NCBI GenBank assembly: GCA_023393475.1
Contig: JAEWLC010000073.1
Location: 1-64,000, forward strand
Length of the DNA stretch: 64,000 bases
DNA from: Pseudomonadota bacterium
GTDB lineage: Bacteria; Pseudomonadota; Alphaproteobacteria; Rhizobiales; Devosiaceae
Direction: 5' to 3'
Part shown: piece by piece, positions 27,132 to 36,859 of the stretch
Position numbering within the stretch: position 1 is the stretch's first letter
Layout: each line of letters opens with the position of its first letter
The notes under the pieces: generated by a model
Databases searched by the model: none
What the model was told of the DNA's origin: nothing
The model's input: only the letters and a program-made list of their open reading frames with translations
Made by a program: the position numbers and the translations under genes

Positions 27132-28526
27132 ATGCCTACAATTCTGATGCCCGCGCTGTCGCCGACCATGGAGGAGGGAAAACTCTCCAAGTGGCTGGTC
27201 AAGGAAGGTGACTCGGTCAAGCCCGGCGACGTGCTCGCCGAGATCGAAACCGACAAGGCGACTATGGAGGTCGAGAGCGTCGACACCGGCGTCGTCAACA
27301 AGATCATCGTCCCGGAAGGCACCGAGGGTGTGAAGGTCAACGCCCCGATCGCCGTGGTGCTGGGCGAGGGCGAGGAGCCCGGTGATGTCAGCCAGCAGCC
27401 GGCCCAGCGCGCACCGGAAGCGGTGACGGCAGCGGCCGTCGCTGAAGCTGCCGCATCCCCGACGCCGACCGCCCCTGCAGGCGTCGCTCCGGTCGCGATC
27501 CTCGAAATCGCGTCCGATCCGGACCTGCCGGCCGATGTCGAGATGGTCGAAATGACCGTCCGCCAGGCGCTGAACGAGGCCATGGCCGAAGAGATGCGCC
27601 GCGACGAGAACGTCTTCATCATGGGCGAGGAAGTCGCGGAGTATCAGGGCGCCTACAAGGTGACCCAGAACCTCCTCCAGGAATTCGGTGCCAAGCGCGT
27701 CATCGACACTCCGATCACCGAGCACGGCTTCGCCGGCATCGCGGTGGGCGCGGCGTTCGCCGGCCTCCGGCCGATCGTCGAGTTCATGACCTGGAACTTT
27801 GCCATGCAGGCGATCGACCAGATCATCAACTCCGCCGCCAAGCAGCTCTACATGTCGGGCGGGCAGGTGTCGGCCCCGATCGTGTTCCGGGGGCCGAACG
27901 GCGCCGCCGCCCGCGTCGGTGCGCAGCACAGCCAGGACTATTCGGCCTGGTACAGCCACGTGCCCGGCCTCTACGTCGTCGCGCCGTTCTCGGCTGCCGA
28001 CGCCAAGGGGCTGCTCAAGGCCGCGATCCGGTCCAACACGCCGATCGTCTTCCTCGAGAACGAAATCCTCTACGGCTCGACCGGCCTCGTGCCCAAGGTC
28101 GATGACTACGTGCTGCCGATCGGCAAGGCCCGTATCGCCCGCCAGGGCAAGGACGTGACCATCGTCTCGTTCTCGATGGGCATGCGTTACGCCACCCAGG
28201 CCACCGAGAAGCTGGTCGCTGCTGGCGTCGACGTCGAGCTCATCGACCTGCGCACGCTGCGGCCGATGGACACCAAGACCGTGATCGAGTCGGTCAAGAA
28301 GACCGGCCGCCTCGTCACCGTCGAGGAAGGCTGGCCGCAGGGTGGCATCGGCGCCGAGCTGGCCGCCGTCGTCACCGCCGAGGCGTTTGACTATCTCGAT
28401 GCCCCGCCGACCCGCGTCACCGGCAAGGACGTGCCGATGCCTTATGCCGCGAACCTCGAGAAGCTGGCGCTTCCGAGCGTCGACGAGGTTATCGCGGCGG
28501 TGAATGCGGTCACGTACCGGAGCTGA
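27132..28526 (+). CDS. pdhB: Pyruvate dehydrogenase E1 beta subunit with N-terminal lipoyl domain
   Basis: 464 aa. Residues 1-80 form a biotinyl/lipoyl domain with the lipoylated lysine at about 42 (EIETDKATMEVES), then an Ala/Pro/Glu linker (to about 130), then the E1 beta transketolase domain starting VEMTVRQALNEAMAEEMRR with GEEVAEYQGAYKVTQNLL and VEEGWPQGGIGAEL. The extra lipoyl domain is a known feature of alphaproteobacterial PDH and closely matches the one on PdhC. Only 4 nt separate it from the deaminase gene. Confidence 0.97.
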   Translation: MPTILMPALSPTMEEGKLSKWLVKEGDSVKPGDVLAEIETDKATMEVESVDTGVVNKIIVPEGTEGVKVNAPIAVVLGEGEEPGDVSQQPAQRAPEAVTAAAVAEAAASPTPTAPAGVAPVAILEIASDPDLPADVEMVEMTVRQALNEAMAEEMRRDENVFIMGEEVAEYQGAYKVTQNLLQEFGAKRVIDTPITEHGFAGIAVGAAFAGLRPIVEFMTWNFAMQAIDQIINSAAKQLYMSGGQVSAPIVFRGPNGAAARVGAQHSQDYSAWYSHVPGLYVVAPFSAADAKGLLKAAIRSNTPIVFLENEILYGSTGLVPKVDDYVLPIGKARIARQGKDVTIVSFSMGMRYATQATEKLVAAGVDVELIDLRTLRPMDTKTVIESVKKTGRLVTVEEGWPQGGIGAELAAVVTAEAFDYLDAPPTRVTGKDVPMPYAANLEKLALPSVDEVIAAVNAVTYRS

Positions 28527-28530
28527 TCCG

Positions 28531-28980
28531 ATGGCGATGCTGGCCGAAGATCGGAAGTTCCTCGACGCTGCCTTTGCGGAAGCCCAGCTCGGGCTTTCCG
28601 AGGGCGGGATTCCGATCGGCTCGGTGCTGGTGCGGAACGGCGAGATCATCGGCCGCGGCCACAATCGGCGCGTGCAGAAGGGCGACCCGATCCTGCATGG
28701 CGAGATGGACGCGATCCAGAACGCCGGCCGGCAGCGGACCTACAAGGACGTTACCTGCTACACCACGCTCAGCCCCTGCATGATGTGCACCGGCACCATC
28801 ATCCAGTTCGGCATTGGCCGCGTGGTCGTGGCTGAATCGAAGAATTTCAAAGGCTTCCAGGACGTGCTGTCGCTGGCAGGCGTGGACGTGGTCGATTACC
28901 ACGAACAGCGCTGCGAGCACATGATGGCCGACTTCATCGAGAAGCACCCTGAACTCTGGAACGAAGATATCGGCGAGTAA
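28531..28980 (+). CDS. Cytosine deaminase, yeast Fcy1-like
   Basis: 149 aa. A zinc-dependent deaminase with HGEMDAIQNAG (HxE) and PCMMCTG (PCxxC). Beyond these motifs, the segments IPIGSVLVRNG, GHNRRVQKGDPILHGE, CYTTLSPCMMCTG and the exact C-terminal DIGE resemble yeast cytosine deaminase Fcy1 more than TadA or CodA, so cytosine-to-uracil deamination in pyrimidine salvage is the best guess. It sits in the pdh operon, 4 nt after pdhB and 6 nt before pdhC. A second ATG two codons in (28537) could be the start. Confidence 0.82.
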   Translation: MAMLAEDRKFLDAAFAEAQLGLSEGGIPIGSVLVRNGEIIGRGHNRRVQKGDPILHGEMDAIQNAGRQRTYKDVTCYTTLSPCMMCTGTIIQFGIGRVVVAESKNFKGFQDVLSLAGVDVVDYHEQRCEHMMADFIEKHPELWNEDIGE

Positions 28981-28986
28981 GGCACC

Positions 28987-30345
28987 ATGAGCATCAACAT
29001 CACCATGCCCGCGCTCTCTCCCACGATGGAAGAGGGCAAGCTCGCCAAGTGGCACGTCAAGGAGGGCGACAAGGTCTCTTCCGGCGACGTGATTGCCGAG
29101 ATCGAGACCGACAAGGCGACGATGGAAGTCGAATCGATCGACGAGGGTACGGTCGGCAAGATCGTCGTTCCCGAAGGAACAGAGGGGGTGAAGGTCAATG
29201 CCGTCATCGCCGTGATCCTGCAGGAAGGCGAGACTGCCGCCGACGTGAAGGCCGATGCTCCGGCACCGGCGCCTGCCGCCGCTCCTGCGCCGGCTGCCAA
29301 GGCTCCGGAAGCGGCTCCCGCTGCGGCTGCTCCCGCACCTGCCGCTGCTGCAGCAGCACCCGCACCGGCCAGGCCCGCAGCTGCGCCGGCACCGGCCGCC
29401 AGCAATGGCGCTCGCGTCTTTGCGTCGCCGCTGGCGAAGCGCCTCGCCAAGGAAGCTGGCATCGAGCTTTCGGCCGTCGCCGGCACCGGTCCGCGCGGTC
29501 GTGTGGTGAAGTCCGACGTCGAGGCCGCGAAGTCGGGTAAGGCCCCGCTGAAGGCCGCTCCGGCCCCGGCAACTGCCGCCGGTGGCGCCGCCCTCGCGGG
29601 TGGCATGACCAAGGCCCAGGTGCTCGCCCTCTATCCCGAGGGCAGCTACGAGCTCGTGCCGAACGACGGCATGCGCAAGGTCGTGGCGGCGCGCCTCACC
29701 GAGTCCAAGCAGACTGTCCCGCACTTCTACCTGTCGCTCGACTGTAAGATCGATGCGCTGCTCGAGGCTCGCGAGCAGATCAATGCGGCCGCGCCGAAGT
29801 CCAAGGACGGCAAGCCCGAGTACAAGCTCAGCGTGAACGACTTCGTCATGAAGGCGTGGGCGGCGGCGCTCGTGAAGGTTCCGGCAGCCAACGCCACCTG
29901 GGCCGGTGACTCGATCCTCTATCACAAGCACGCGGACGTCGCGGTTGCGGTGGCGGTGCCGGGTGGCCTGTTCACCCCGGTGGTGAAGGCCTGCGATACC
30001 AAGACGCTGCGCCAGATCTCGGAAGAGGTGAAGGACCTCGCCACCCGTGCTCGCGGCAAGAAGCTCGCGCCGCACGAGTACCAGGGCGGCTCGTCGTCCG
30101 TGTCGAACCTCGGCATGTATGGCATCAAGAACTTCCAGGCGGTGATCAACCCGCCGCACGGCACGATCCTCGCGGTCGGCGCCGGCGAGGAGCGGGTCTA
30201 CGTCGAGAAGGGCCAGATCAAGACGGCCAACTTCATGACCGTCACGCTCAGCTGCGACCATCGCGCGGTGGACGGTGCCCTCGGCGCCGAAGTTCTCGCC
30301 GCGTTCAAGGGACTGATCGAAACTCCCGTGATGATGCTGGCCTGA
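28987..30345 (+). CDS. pdhC: Dihydrolipoyllysine-residue acetyltransferase, PDH E2
   Basis: 452 aa. One lipoyl domain (lysine about 43, EIETDKATMEVES), an Ala/Pro linker (about 85-135), an E1/E3-binding domain (ASPLAKRLAKEAGIELSAVA with GTGPRGRVVKSDVEA), a second linker, and the catalytic domain ending in the active-site DHRAVDGALGAEVLAAFK. It transfers the acetyl group to CoA and forms the PDH core. It keeps a single lipoyl domain, complemented by the one on PdhB. Confidence 0.97.
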   Translation: MSINITMPALSPTMEEGKLAKWHVKEGDKVSSGDVIAEIETDKATMEVESIDEGTVGKIVVPEGTEGVKVNAVIAVILQEGETAADVKADAPAPAPAAAPAPAAKAPEAAPAAAAPAPAAAAAAPAPARPAAAPAPAASNGARVFASPLAKRLAKEAGIELSAVAGTGPRGRVVKSDVEAAKSGKAPLKAAPAPATAAGGAALAGGMTKAQVLALYPEGSYELVPNDGMRKVVAARLTESKQTVPHFYLSLDCKIDALLEAREQINAAAPKSKDGKPEYKLSVNDFVMKAWAAALVKVPAANATWAGDSILYHKHADVAVAVAVPGGLFTPVVKACDTKTLRQISEEVKDLATRARGKKLAPHEYQGGSSSVSNLGMYGIKNFQAVINPPHGTILAVGAGEERVYVEKGQIKTANFMTVTLSCDHRAVDGALGAEVLAAFKGLIETPVMMLA

Positions 30346-30361
30346 GGGGCAGGGGACCACG

Positions 30362-31009
30362 ATGAAGACGATCCTCGCCTATGGCGACAGCCTGACATTT
30401 GGGGCCAATCCGATCCCGGGCGGGCCGCGGCATCCTTATGAGGATCGCTGGCCGACGACGCTCGAAAAGGGCCTCGGCGGCAAGGCTCGGGTGATTGCCG
30501 AGGGCCTCGGCGGCCGCACAACCGTGCATGACGACTGGTTCGCCAATGCCGACCGCAACGGCGGCCGCGTGCTGCCGACGCTGCTCGAGAGCCATTCGCC
30601 GCTCGATCTGATCGTCATCATGCTCGGCACCAACGACATCAAGCCGTTCCACGGCCGGACGGCGGGCGAGGCGGGGCGAGGGATGGCCCGGCTGGTGCAG
30701 ATCATCCGCGGCCACTATGCCGGCAAGATGCTCGAATGCCCGGAGATCATCCTCGTGGCGCCGCCGCCGATCATCCTCGGCGATTGGCAGGACATGATGG
30801 ATCACTTCGGCCCGCAGGAGGCCATCGACACTTCGGTGGATTTCGCCCGCGAGTACAGGAAACGGGCGGACGAACAGAAGGTGCATTTCTTCGATGCCGG
30901 CACGGTTGCCAAGACCGACAAGAACGACGGTATCCACCTCGACCCCGCCAACACCCGCGCCATCGGCGAAGGCCTCGTGCCGCTGGTGAAGCAGGTTCTC
31001 GGCCTCTAG
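30362..31009 (+). CDS. SGNH/GDSL hydrolase, arylesterase/acyltransferase-like
   Basis: 215 aa, no signal peptide. SGNH blocks: GDSLTFG (block I, residues 8-14), GGRTTVHDD region (II), GTNDIKPF (III) and DGIHLDPANTR (V, Asp/His pair). LDLIVIMLGTNDIK and VHFFDAGTV closely resemble the Mycobacterium smegmatis arylesterase/acyltransferase. Likely an intracellular esterase acting on small acyl esters; the physiological substrate is unknown. It lies between pdhC and lpdA in the same direction. Confidence 0.82.
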   Translation: MKTILAYGDSLTFGANPIPGGPRHPYEDRWPTTLEKGLGGKARVIAEGLGGRTTVHDDWFANADRNGGRVLPTLLESHSPLDLIVIMLGTNDIKPFHGRTAGEAGRGMARLVQIIRGHYAGKMLECPEIILVAPPPIILGDWQDMMDHFGPQEAIDTSVDFAREYRKRADEQKVHFFDAGTVAKTDKNDGIHLDPANTRAIGEGLVPLVKQVLGL

Positions 31010-31060
31010 CCGAGCTATTTACACAGCCGGGCAGCCGGCTTTCATGTGAAGGACTGAGTG

Positions 31061-32503
<1,443 letters not shown>

Positions 32504-32513
32504 GGACGCTCCA

Positions 32514-32798
32514 ATGATCCCGCCCGCCGACATTCCCGGCCTGCCGAACGACATCACGCCGCTGCTCGTGTTCCTCGCCATCGGGCTCGTCGCGGGCTGG
32601 CTGGCGAGCCTCGTGCTCGGCGGGGGTGGGCTGCTGCGCAACCTGATCGTCGGCGTCATCGGCTCGTTCGTCGGCGGCTATGTGCTGAACCTTGCCGGCA
32701 TCCGGCTGCCGATCGACAATCCGTGGGTTAGCAGCATCGTGACCGCGACGATCGGCGCGCTGCTGGTCATCCTCGTTGCAAGAGTGGTAGCCAAGTAG
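32514..32798 (+). CDS. GlsB/YeaQ/YmgE-family small membrane protein (first copy)
   Basis: 94 aa, three predicted membrane spans: LVFLAIGLVAGWLASLVLGG, NLIVGVIGSFVGGYVLNLAG and IVTATIGALLVILVARVVA. This is the transglycosylase-associated small hydrophobic family linked to envelope stress in enterics; biochemical function is unknown. A close paralogue follows, and the pair sits between lpdA and lipA, starting 10 nt after lpdA. Confidence 0.8.
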   Translation: MIPPADIPGLPNDITPLLVFLAIGLVAGWLASLVLGGGGLLRNLIVGVIGSFVGGYVLNLAGIRLPIDNPWVSSIVTATIGALLVILVARVVAK

Positions 32799-32903
32799 GG
32801 ACTAAGGGTTGAACCAGCCATGCGGCATCTCGATATCGAGGCTGGGTCAATCGAGGGTAAGCTAATGGGACTGCCGCAGAAGCAATTGGGGGGAGAAGTT
32901 CAA

Positions 32904-33164
32904 ATGGGTCGTATGGATACGCGCTCTCTGGTGATCTTTCTCGTGATCGGCATCGTGGCTGGCTTCCTCGCCAGCCTGATCGTCGGTGGTGGCGGGTTGC
33001 TCACCTACCTCGTGAGCGGCGTCATTGGTTCGTTCGTGGGCGGGTACCTGTTCACTGCCCTCAATATCAACCTCGGCATCAAGAGCCCCATCGTCAGCCA
33101 GATTCTCACATCGACTGTCGGGGCCATCATCGTTGTCGTCATCGCCAGGCTCATAGCTGGCTAG
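32904..33164 (+). CDS. GlsB/YeaQ/YmgE-family small membrane protein (second copy)
   Basis: 86 aa from ATG 32904, preceded at six bases by GGGGGGAGAAG; the frame opens earlier at 32820 but that start lacks a ribosome site. The three membrane spans (VIFLVIGIVAGFLASLIVGG, VSGVIGSFVGGYLFTALNI, STVGAIIVVVIARLIAG) align closely with the preceding gene, so the two arose by tandem duplication. A separate 105-nt gap and strong ribosome site suggest its own control. Confidence 0.8.
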   Translation: MGRMDTRSLVIFLVIGIVAGFLASLIVGGGGLLTYLVSGVIGSFVGGYLFTALNINLGIKSPIVSQILTSTVGAIIVVVIARLIAG

Positions 33165-33173
33165 GAACGCTCC

Positions 33174-34130
33174 GTGGTTACTCTGATCGACAGCCTGGAC
33201 ACCCGTCCGCGCCATCCCGAAAAGGCCAACCGGCCCGAGAACGAGATGCTGCGCAAACCGGACTGGATCCGGGTCAAGGCGCCGGGTTCTCCCATCTACA
33301 AGGAGACCCAGCAGATCGTGCGCGAGAACAACCTCGTCACCGTCTGCGAGGAAGCCGGTTGCCCCAATATCGGCGAGTGTTGGTCGAAGAAGCACGCGAC
33401 CATGATGATCATGGGCGAAATCTGCACGCGTGCCTGCGCCTTCTGCAACGTACGCACCGGCCTGCCGACCGCGCTCGATCCGATGGAGCCCGAGAACGTC
33501 GCCAATGCCGTGGCCAAGCTCGGCCTCGCGCATGTGGTGATCACCTCGGTCGATCGTGACGATCTCCCCGATGGCGGCGCCGAGCACTTCGCCCAGGTCA
33601 TCCGCGCCATCCGCGCCAAGACCCCGAAGACCACCATCGAGATCCTGACGCCCGACTTCCTACGCAAGGAAGGTGCGCTCGAGATCGTCGTCGCGGCCAA
33701 GCCCGACGTGTTCAACCACAACCTCGAGACGGTGCCGTCCAAGTACCTCAAGGTCCGTCCGGGCGCCCGCTACTTCCACTCGATCCGGCTGCTGCAGCGG
33801 GTGAAGGAGCTCGATCCCACCATGTTCACCAAGTCCGGCATCATGGTCGGGCTCGGCGAGGAGCGGAACGAAGTCCTCCAGCTGATGGACGACCTGCGTT
33901 CGGCCGATGTGGATTTCCTCACCATCGGCCAGTACCTCGCGCCGACCAAGAAGCACATTGCGGTCAACCGTTTCGTGACGCCGGAAGAGTTCAAGTCCTA
34001 CGCCACCGTGGCCCAGACCAAGGGGTTCCTCCTGGTTTCGTCCAGCCCGCTTACCCGCTCGTCGCACCATGCGGGTGAGGATTTCGAACAGCTCCGCGCT
34101 AACCGGATGGCCAAGCTCGCCCATGCCTGA
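33174..34130 (+). CDS. lipA: Lipoyl synthase
   Basis: 318 aa from GTG 33174, with AGGAA upstream. A radical-SAM enzyme that inserts two sulfurs into octanoyl groups, needed for the lipoyl domains of PdhB and PdhC encoded just upstream. The auxiliary cluster motif CEEAGCPNIGEC and the SAM cluster motif CTRACAFC are intact, with MIMGEICTR and LTIGQYLAPTKKH also conserved. It overlaps the Coq10-like gene by 8 nt. Confidence 0.97.
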   Translation: MVTLIDSLDTRPRHPEKANRPENEMLRKPDWIRVKAPGSPIYKETQQIVRENNLVTVCEEAGCPNIGECWSKKHATMMIMGEICTRACAFCNVRTGLPTALDPMEPENVANAVAKLGLAHVVITSVDRDDLPDGGAEHFAQVIRAIRAKTPKTTIEILTPDFLRKEGALEIVVAAKPDVFNHNLETVPSKYLKVRPGARYFHSIRLLQRVKELDPTMFTKSGIMVGLGEERNEVLQLMDDLRSADVDFLTIGQYLAPTKKHIAVNRFVTPEEFKSYATVAQTKGFLLVSSSPLTRSSHHAGEDFEQLRANRMAKLAHA

Positions 34131-34554
34131 TCTCTTCATCGAACGGCACACGCCGCATCTCCCGCAGCGCATGTTCGACCTGATCTCGGACCTCGAGAGC
34201 TATCCGCGCTTCATCCCGAACTGCAAGGCGATGGACGTGCGGGACGATGCGGCAGGCGGGCTTCTCGCGCGGATGACCATCAGCTTCGGGCCGATCACGC
34301 AGGCCTATACCAGCCACGTCGTGGCTGACCCGCAGGCGCTGACCGTCACCGCCAAGGCGACCGACGGGCCGTTCTCCTATCTCGACAGCAAGTGGACGAT
34401 CACGCCGGAGGGCGAGGGGAGCCGCATCCGCTTCGATATCGACTTCAAGATTTCGAACCCGCTGATCGCCGCCGTCGCGGAGCCGGCCTTCGCCGCCAAG
34501 CAGAGCGAGATCATCGACGCATTCGAGGACGAGGCGGATCGCCGCTTCGGCTAG
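34123..34554 (+). CDS. Coq10/RatA-type SRPBCC (START-like) protein
   Basis: 143 aa from ATG 34123. DLISDLESYPRFIPNCKAM and the C-terminal FAAKQSEIIDAFEDEADRRF match the Coq10/RatA family, small hydrophobic-ligand-binding proteins that in mitochondria help ubiquinone function. Bacterial annotations as ribosome-association toxin RatA stem from E. coli. In alphaproteobacteria it usually follows lipA, as here, which favours a respiratory/quinone role. The start overlaps the lipA stop. Confidence 0.85.
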   Translation: MPDLFIERHTPHLPQRMFDLISDLESYPRFIPNCKAMDVRDDAAGGLLARMTISFGPITQAYTSHVVADPQALTVTAKATDGPFSYLDSKWTITPEGEGSRIRFDIDFKISNPLIAAVAEPAFAAKQSEIIDAFEDEADRRFG

Positions 34555-34623
34555 CTGGTCGCAGCAACCTATTGTCCCGCCGCTAAGTTCATGTTCTGTT
34601 CCTGCCGCAAGCCGGAGGAGCGG

Positions 34624-34989
34624 GTGATTCAGAGACTTGAGTGCGTGTGCATTCCGACTGCAGACGTCGGCGCGTCGGTGGCCTTCTACGAGTCGCTGGG
34701 GCTTACCCAAGGCTGGAAGATAGAGCGGCCGCTCGAGGGCGGCAGGTTCTGGACACTGGTCGGAATGAAGTTCCCAGACGCGGCCAGCTCGGAACTCGTG
34801 CTCAGCGACAATCCCGAGATCAACTTCATCGAGATAGAGCTGCGCGTTGCCGACGTGCGCGCCACGTTCGAGACGCTGAAGCAAATCCACGCGGTCAGCT
34901 GGATCCGCGAACCCTTCGCCACGGAATCCGGCCACGTCGCCGTGATGGAGGCGCCGGACGGCAACGTGTTCGTGCTGGTCGGGGCCTAG
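34624..34989 (+). CDS. VOC (glyoxalase/bleomycin-resistance) superfamily protein
   Basis: 121 aa from GTG 34624, directly after GGAGGAG; an ATG at 34591 would add 11 poorly conserved residues. RLECVCIPTADVGASVAFYE at the start and EPFATESGHVAVMEAPDGNVFVL at the end show the paired beta-alpha-beta-beta-beta modules. Metal-ligand positions are incomplete by eye, so catalytic versus binding role is undecided. Its TAG stop shares CTAG (34986-34989) with the convergent pncC stop. Confidence 0.7.
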   Translation: MIQRLECVCIPTADVGASVAFYESLGLTQGWKIERPLEGGRFWTLVGMKFPDAASSELVLSDNPEINFIEIELRVADVRATFETLKQIHAVSWIREPFATESGHVAVMEAPDGNVFVLVGA

Positions 34990-35474
34990 CGGATAGCCTT
35001 GAGCACCAGCTTGAGGGCCTGAGCCACCGTTGCGTGGCGGACGGCGTCGCGGTCGCCAGGAAACACCTTGCGCAGGTGCGTGTTGCCGTCCTCGGTCGCC
35101 ACGGCGAAATGCACAAGGCCAACCGGTTTCTCTTCGCTGCCGCCGTTCGGCCCGGCGATCCCGGTAACCGCCACCGCGACATGCGTGCCAGCGGCCGTGA
35201 GTGCGCCGTCTGCCATGGCAATCGCCACTTCCTCCGACACGGCTCCGTGCTGGCGCAGCATGCCGAAAGGCACGCCGATCATCGCAATCTTGGCTTCGTT
35301 GGCATAGGTGACGAAGCCGCCATAGACGACGTCGGACGATCCGGAAACGGACGTCAGCGCCCCCGCGATCAGGCCACCCGTGCAGCTCTCCGCCGTGGCG
35401 ATAGTCAGGCCGGCATCCTTGAGTGCGGTGATGGTCTCGGCCGAGAGGGCGGCGATGTCGTCAGGAAGCTTCAT
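34986..35474 (-). CDS. pncC: Nicotinamide-nucleotide amidohydrolase PncC (CinA C-terminal domain)
   Basis: 162 aa from ATG 35474. Stand-alone CinA C-terminal domain: ATAESCTGGLIAGALTSVSG near residue 25 and AVTGIAGPNGGSEEKPVGLV near residue 105 are signatures of the NMN deamidase that recycles pyridine nucleotides. The N-terminal MoaB-like half of full CinA is absent, as in E. coli PncC. It starts one base after the ispDF stop and is probably translated with it. Confidence 0.88.
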   Translation of the reverse strand: MKLPDDIAALSAETITALKDAGLTIATAESCTGGLIAGALTSVSGSSDVVYGGFVTYANEAKIAMIGVPFGMLRQHGAVSEEVAIAMADGALTAAGTHVAVAVTGIAGPNGGSEEKPVGLVHFAVATEDGNTHLRKVFPGDRDAVRHATVAQALKLVLKAIR

Positions 35475-35475
35475 C

Positions 35476-36669
35476 TCAATCCTCCCGCGGAAGCTCAACG
35501 CTGGCCGATGCCATGGCAACGATGCCCTCCCGGCGCCCGATGAAGCCGAGCTCTTCGTTGGTCGTGGCCTTCACAGCGACGCGCCTGGGAGAAATGCCGC
35601 AGACGCCCGCGATCGCTTCCTTCATCGCTTCGACATGGGGCCCGATACGCGGCGCCTCGGCGACGATGGTGATGTCGAGGTTGACGATACGGCCGCCGCG
35701 CTCGGCGACGAGGCCGGCAGCGTGCTTGAGGAAGATCGAGGAGGCGGCGCCTTTCCATTGCGGATCGGATGGCGGGAAGTGCTTGCCGATGTCCCCTTCG
35801 CCGAGCGCGCCGTAGATGGCATCGGTTAGGGCGTGGAGAGCCACGTCGGCGTCGGAGTGGCCCTTGAGCTTGTGCGTGTGGGAAATCTCCACACCTGCGA
35901 GCCAGACGGAGTTGCCCTCGTCGAAGGGGTGAACATCGAAGCCGGTGCCGACCCGCGTTTCCATGGTCTTCTCCTCGCCCAGCAGGCGCTCCGCTCGCGC
36001 AAAATCCTCGGGGTGTGTGATCTTGATATTCGTCGTGCTGCCGGGCGTCAGCGCCACCGTCAGCCCCGCCCATTCGGCGATCGCCGCATCATCAGTGAAC
36101 TCGCGCGGCATACGGCCTGCCCGCAGGTGCGCGCCGAGGATCTGGGGGAAGCGGAAGCCCTGCGGTGTCTGGGCCGCGAACAGCGTGTTCCGGTCCTCGG
36201 TGGCCGCAACCGTCCGGCCGTCGAGCGAGCGCTTGATGGTGTCCGTCACCGGCACCGTTGGCAGAGCCGCTTCGGCTCCTGCCAGGGCGCCGATCACACC
36301 GTCGATGACCTCGTTCGATACCAGTGGCCGTGCGGCGTCCTGGATGAGCACCAGGTCGGGCCGTTTCGGCCCCAGGGCAGTCAGCCCCGCCAGCACCGAC
36401 GCCTGACGATTGGCGCCGCCGTTGATGGGCGGAAGCAGCCGCGGATCCGCGAGGCCGAGGGCCTCGTAGCGCCCGGCATGCTCGGGGCTGATCACCGGCA
36501 CGATCCAGCTGATATCGGGGCGGCCAAGGAATGCGTCGATGGTGCGGGCCAGCACGGGCCTTCCTGCGAGCATGCGGTATTGCTTCGGGCTCGCGTCTCC
36601 GCTAGCAGTGGCGCGTTCGCCGCGACCTGCCGCGACAACGATGACGGCGATGCTTCGCGGACCTGTCAT
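35476..36669 (-). CDS. ispDF: Bifunctional IspD/IspF, MEP isoprenoid pathway
   Basis: 397 aa from ATG 36669. Residues 1-230 are IspD (MEP cytidylyltransferase): IAVIVVAAGRGERA, LVLIQDAARPLV and AAQTPQGFRFPQI. From about 236 it is IspF (MEcPP synthase): GTGFDVHPFDEG with metal ligands Asp/His, LKGHSDADVALHALTDAI and GDIGKHFPPSDPQWKGA. The fusion is common in alphaproteobacteria. Divergent from dusB, with 190 nt between. Confidence 0.96.
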   Translation of the reverse strand: MTGPRSIAVIVVAAGRGERATASGDASPKQYRMLAGRPVLARTIDAFLGRPDISWIVPVISPEHAGRYEALGLADPRLLPPINGGANRQASVLAGLTALGPKRPDLVLIQDAARPLVSNEVIDGVIGALAGAEAALPTVPVTDTIKRSLDGRTVAATEDRNTLFAAQTPQGFRFPQILGAHLRAGRMPREFTDDAAIAEWAGLTVALTPGSTTNIKITHPEDFARAERLLGEEKTMETRVGTGFDVHPFDEGNSVWLAGVEISHTHKLKGHSDADVALHALTDAIYGALGEGDIGKHFPPSDPQWKGAASSIFLKHAAGLVAERGGRIVNLDITIVAEAPRIGPHVEAMKEAIAGVCGISPRRVAVKATTNEELGFIGRREGIVAMASASVELPRED

Positions 36670-36859
36670 AGTGGTTTCACAAGAGCCCCTTAGCTGGCGC
36701 GGCAAGCTCTATCGGCGGCTTGCCGACACTGCAAGTCACTCACCGATCTACGCGTTTCATCCCCAGATACGTGGTTGCGCCCGTGCGATTTTTGACTATT
36801 CTGCGGGCACTTTTTCCAAATGAGCAAATCTGGGGCAGGGGTTGTCTGAGTTTGCCTGC

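Noticed and set aside
27078..30360. Two long minus-strand frames opposite pdhB and pdhC
   Set aside because: They mirror well-supported PDH genes and show no conserved motif or ribosome site.
36842..36859. TTG 36842 as the dusB start
   Set aside because: The purine tract abuts the TTG with almost no spacing; ATG 36860 was preferred, though neither is strong.
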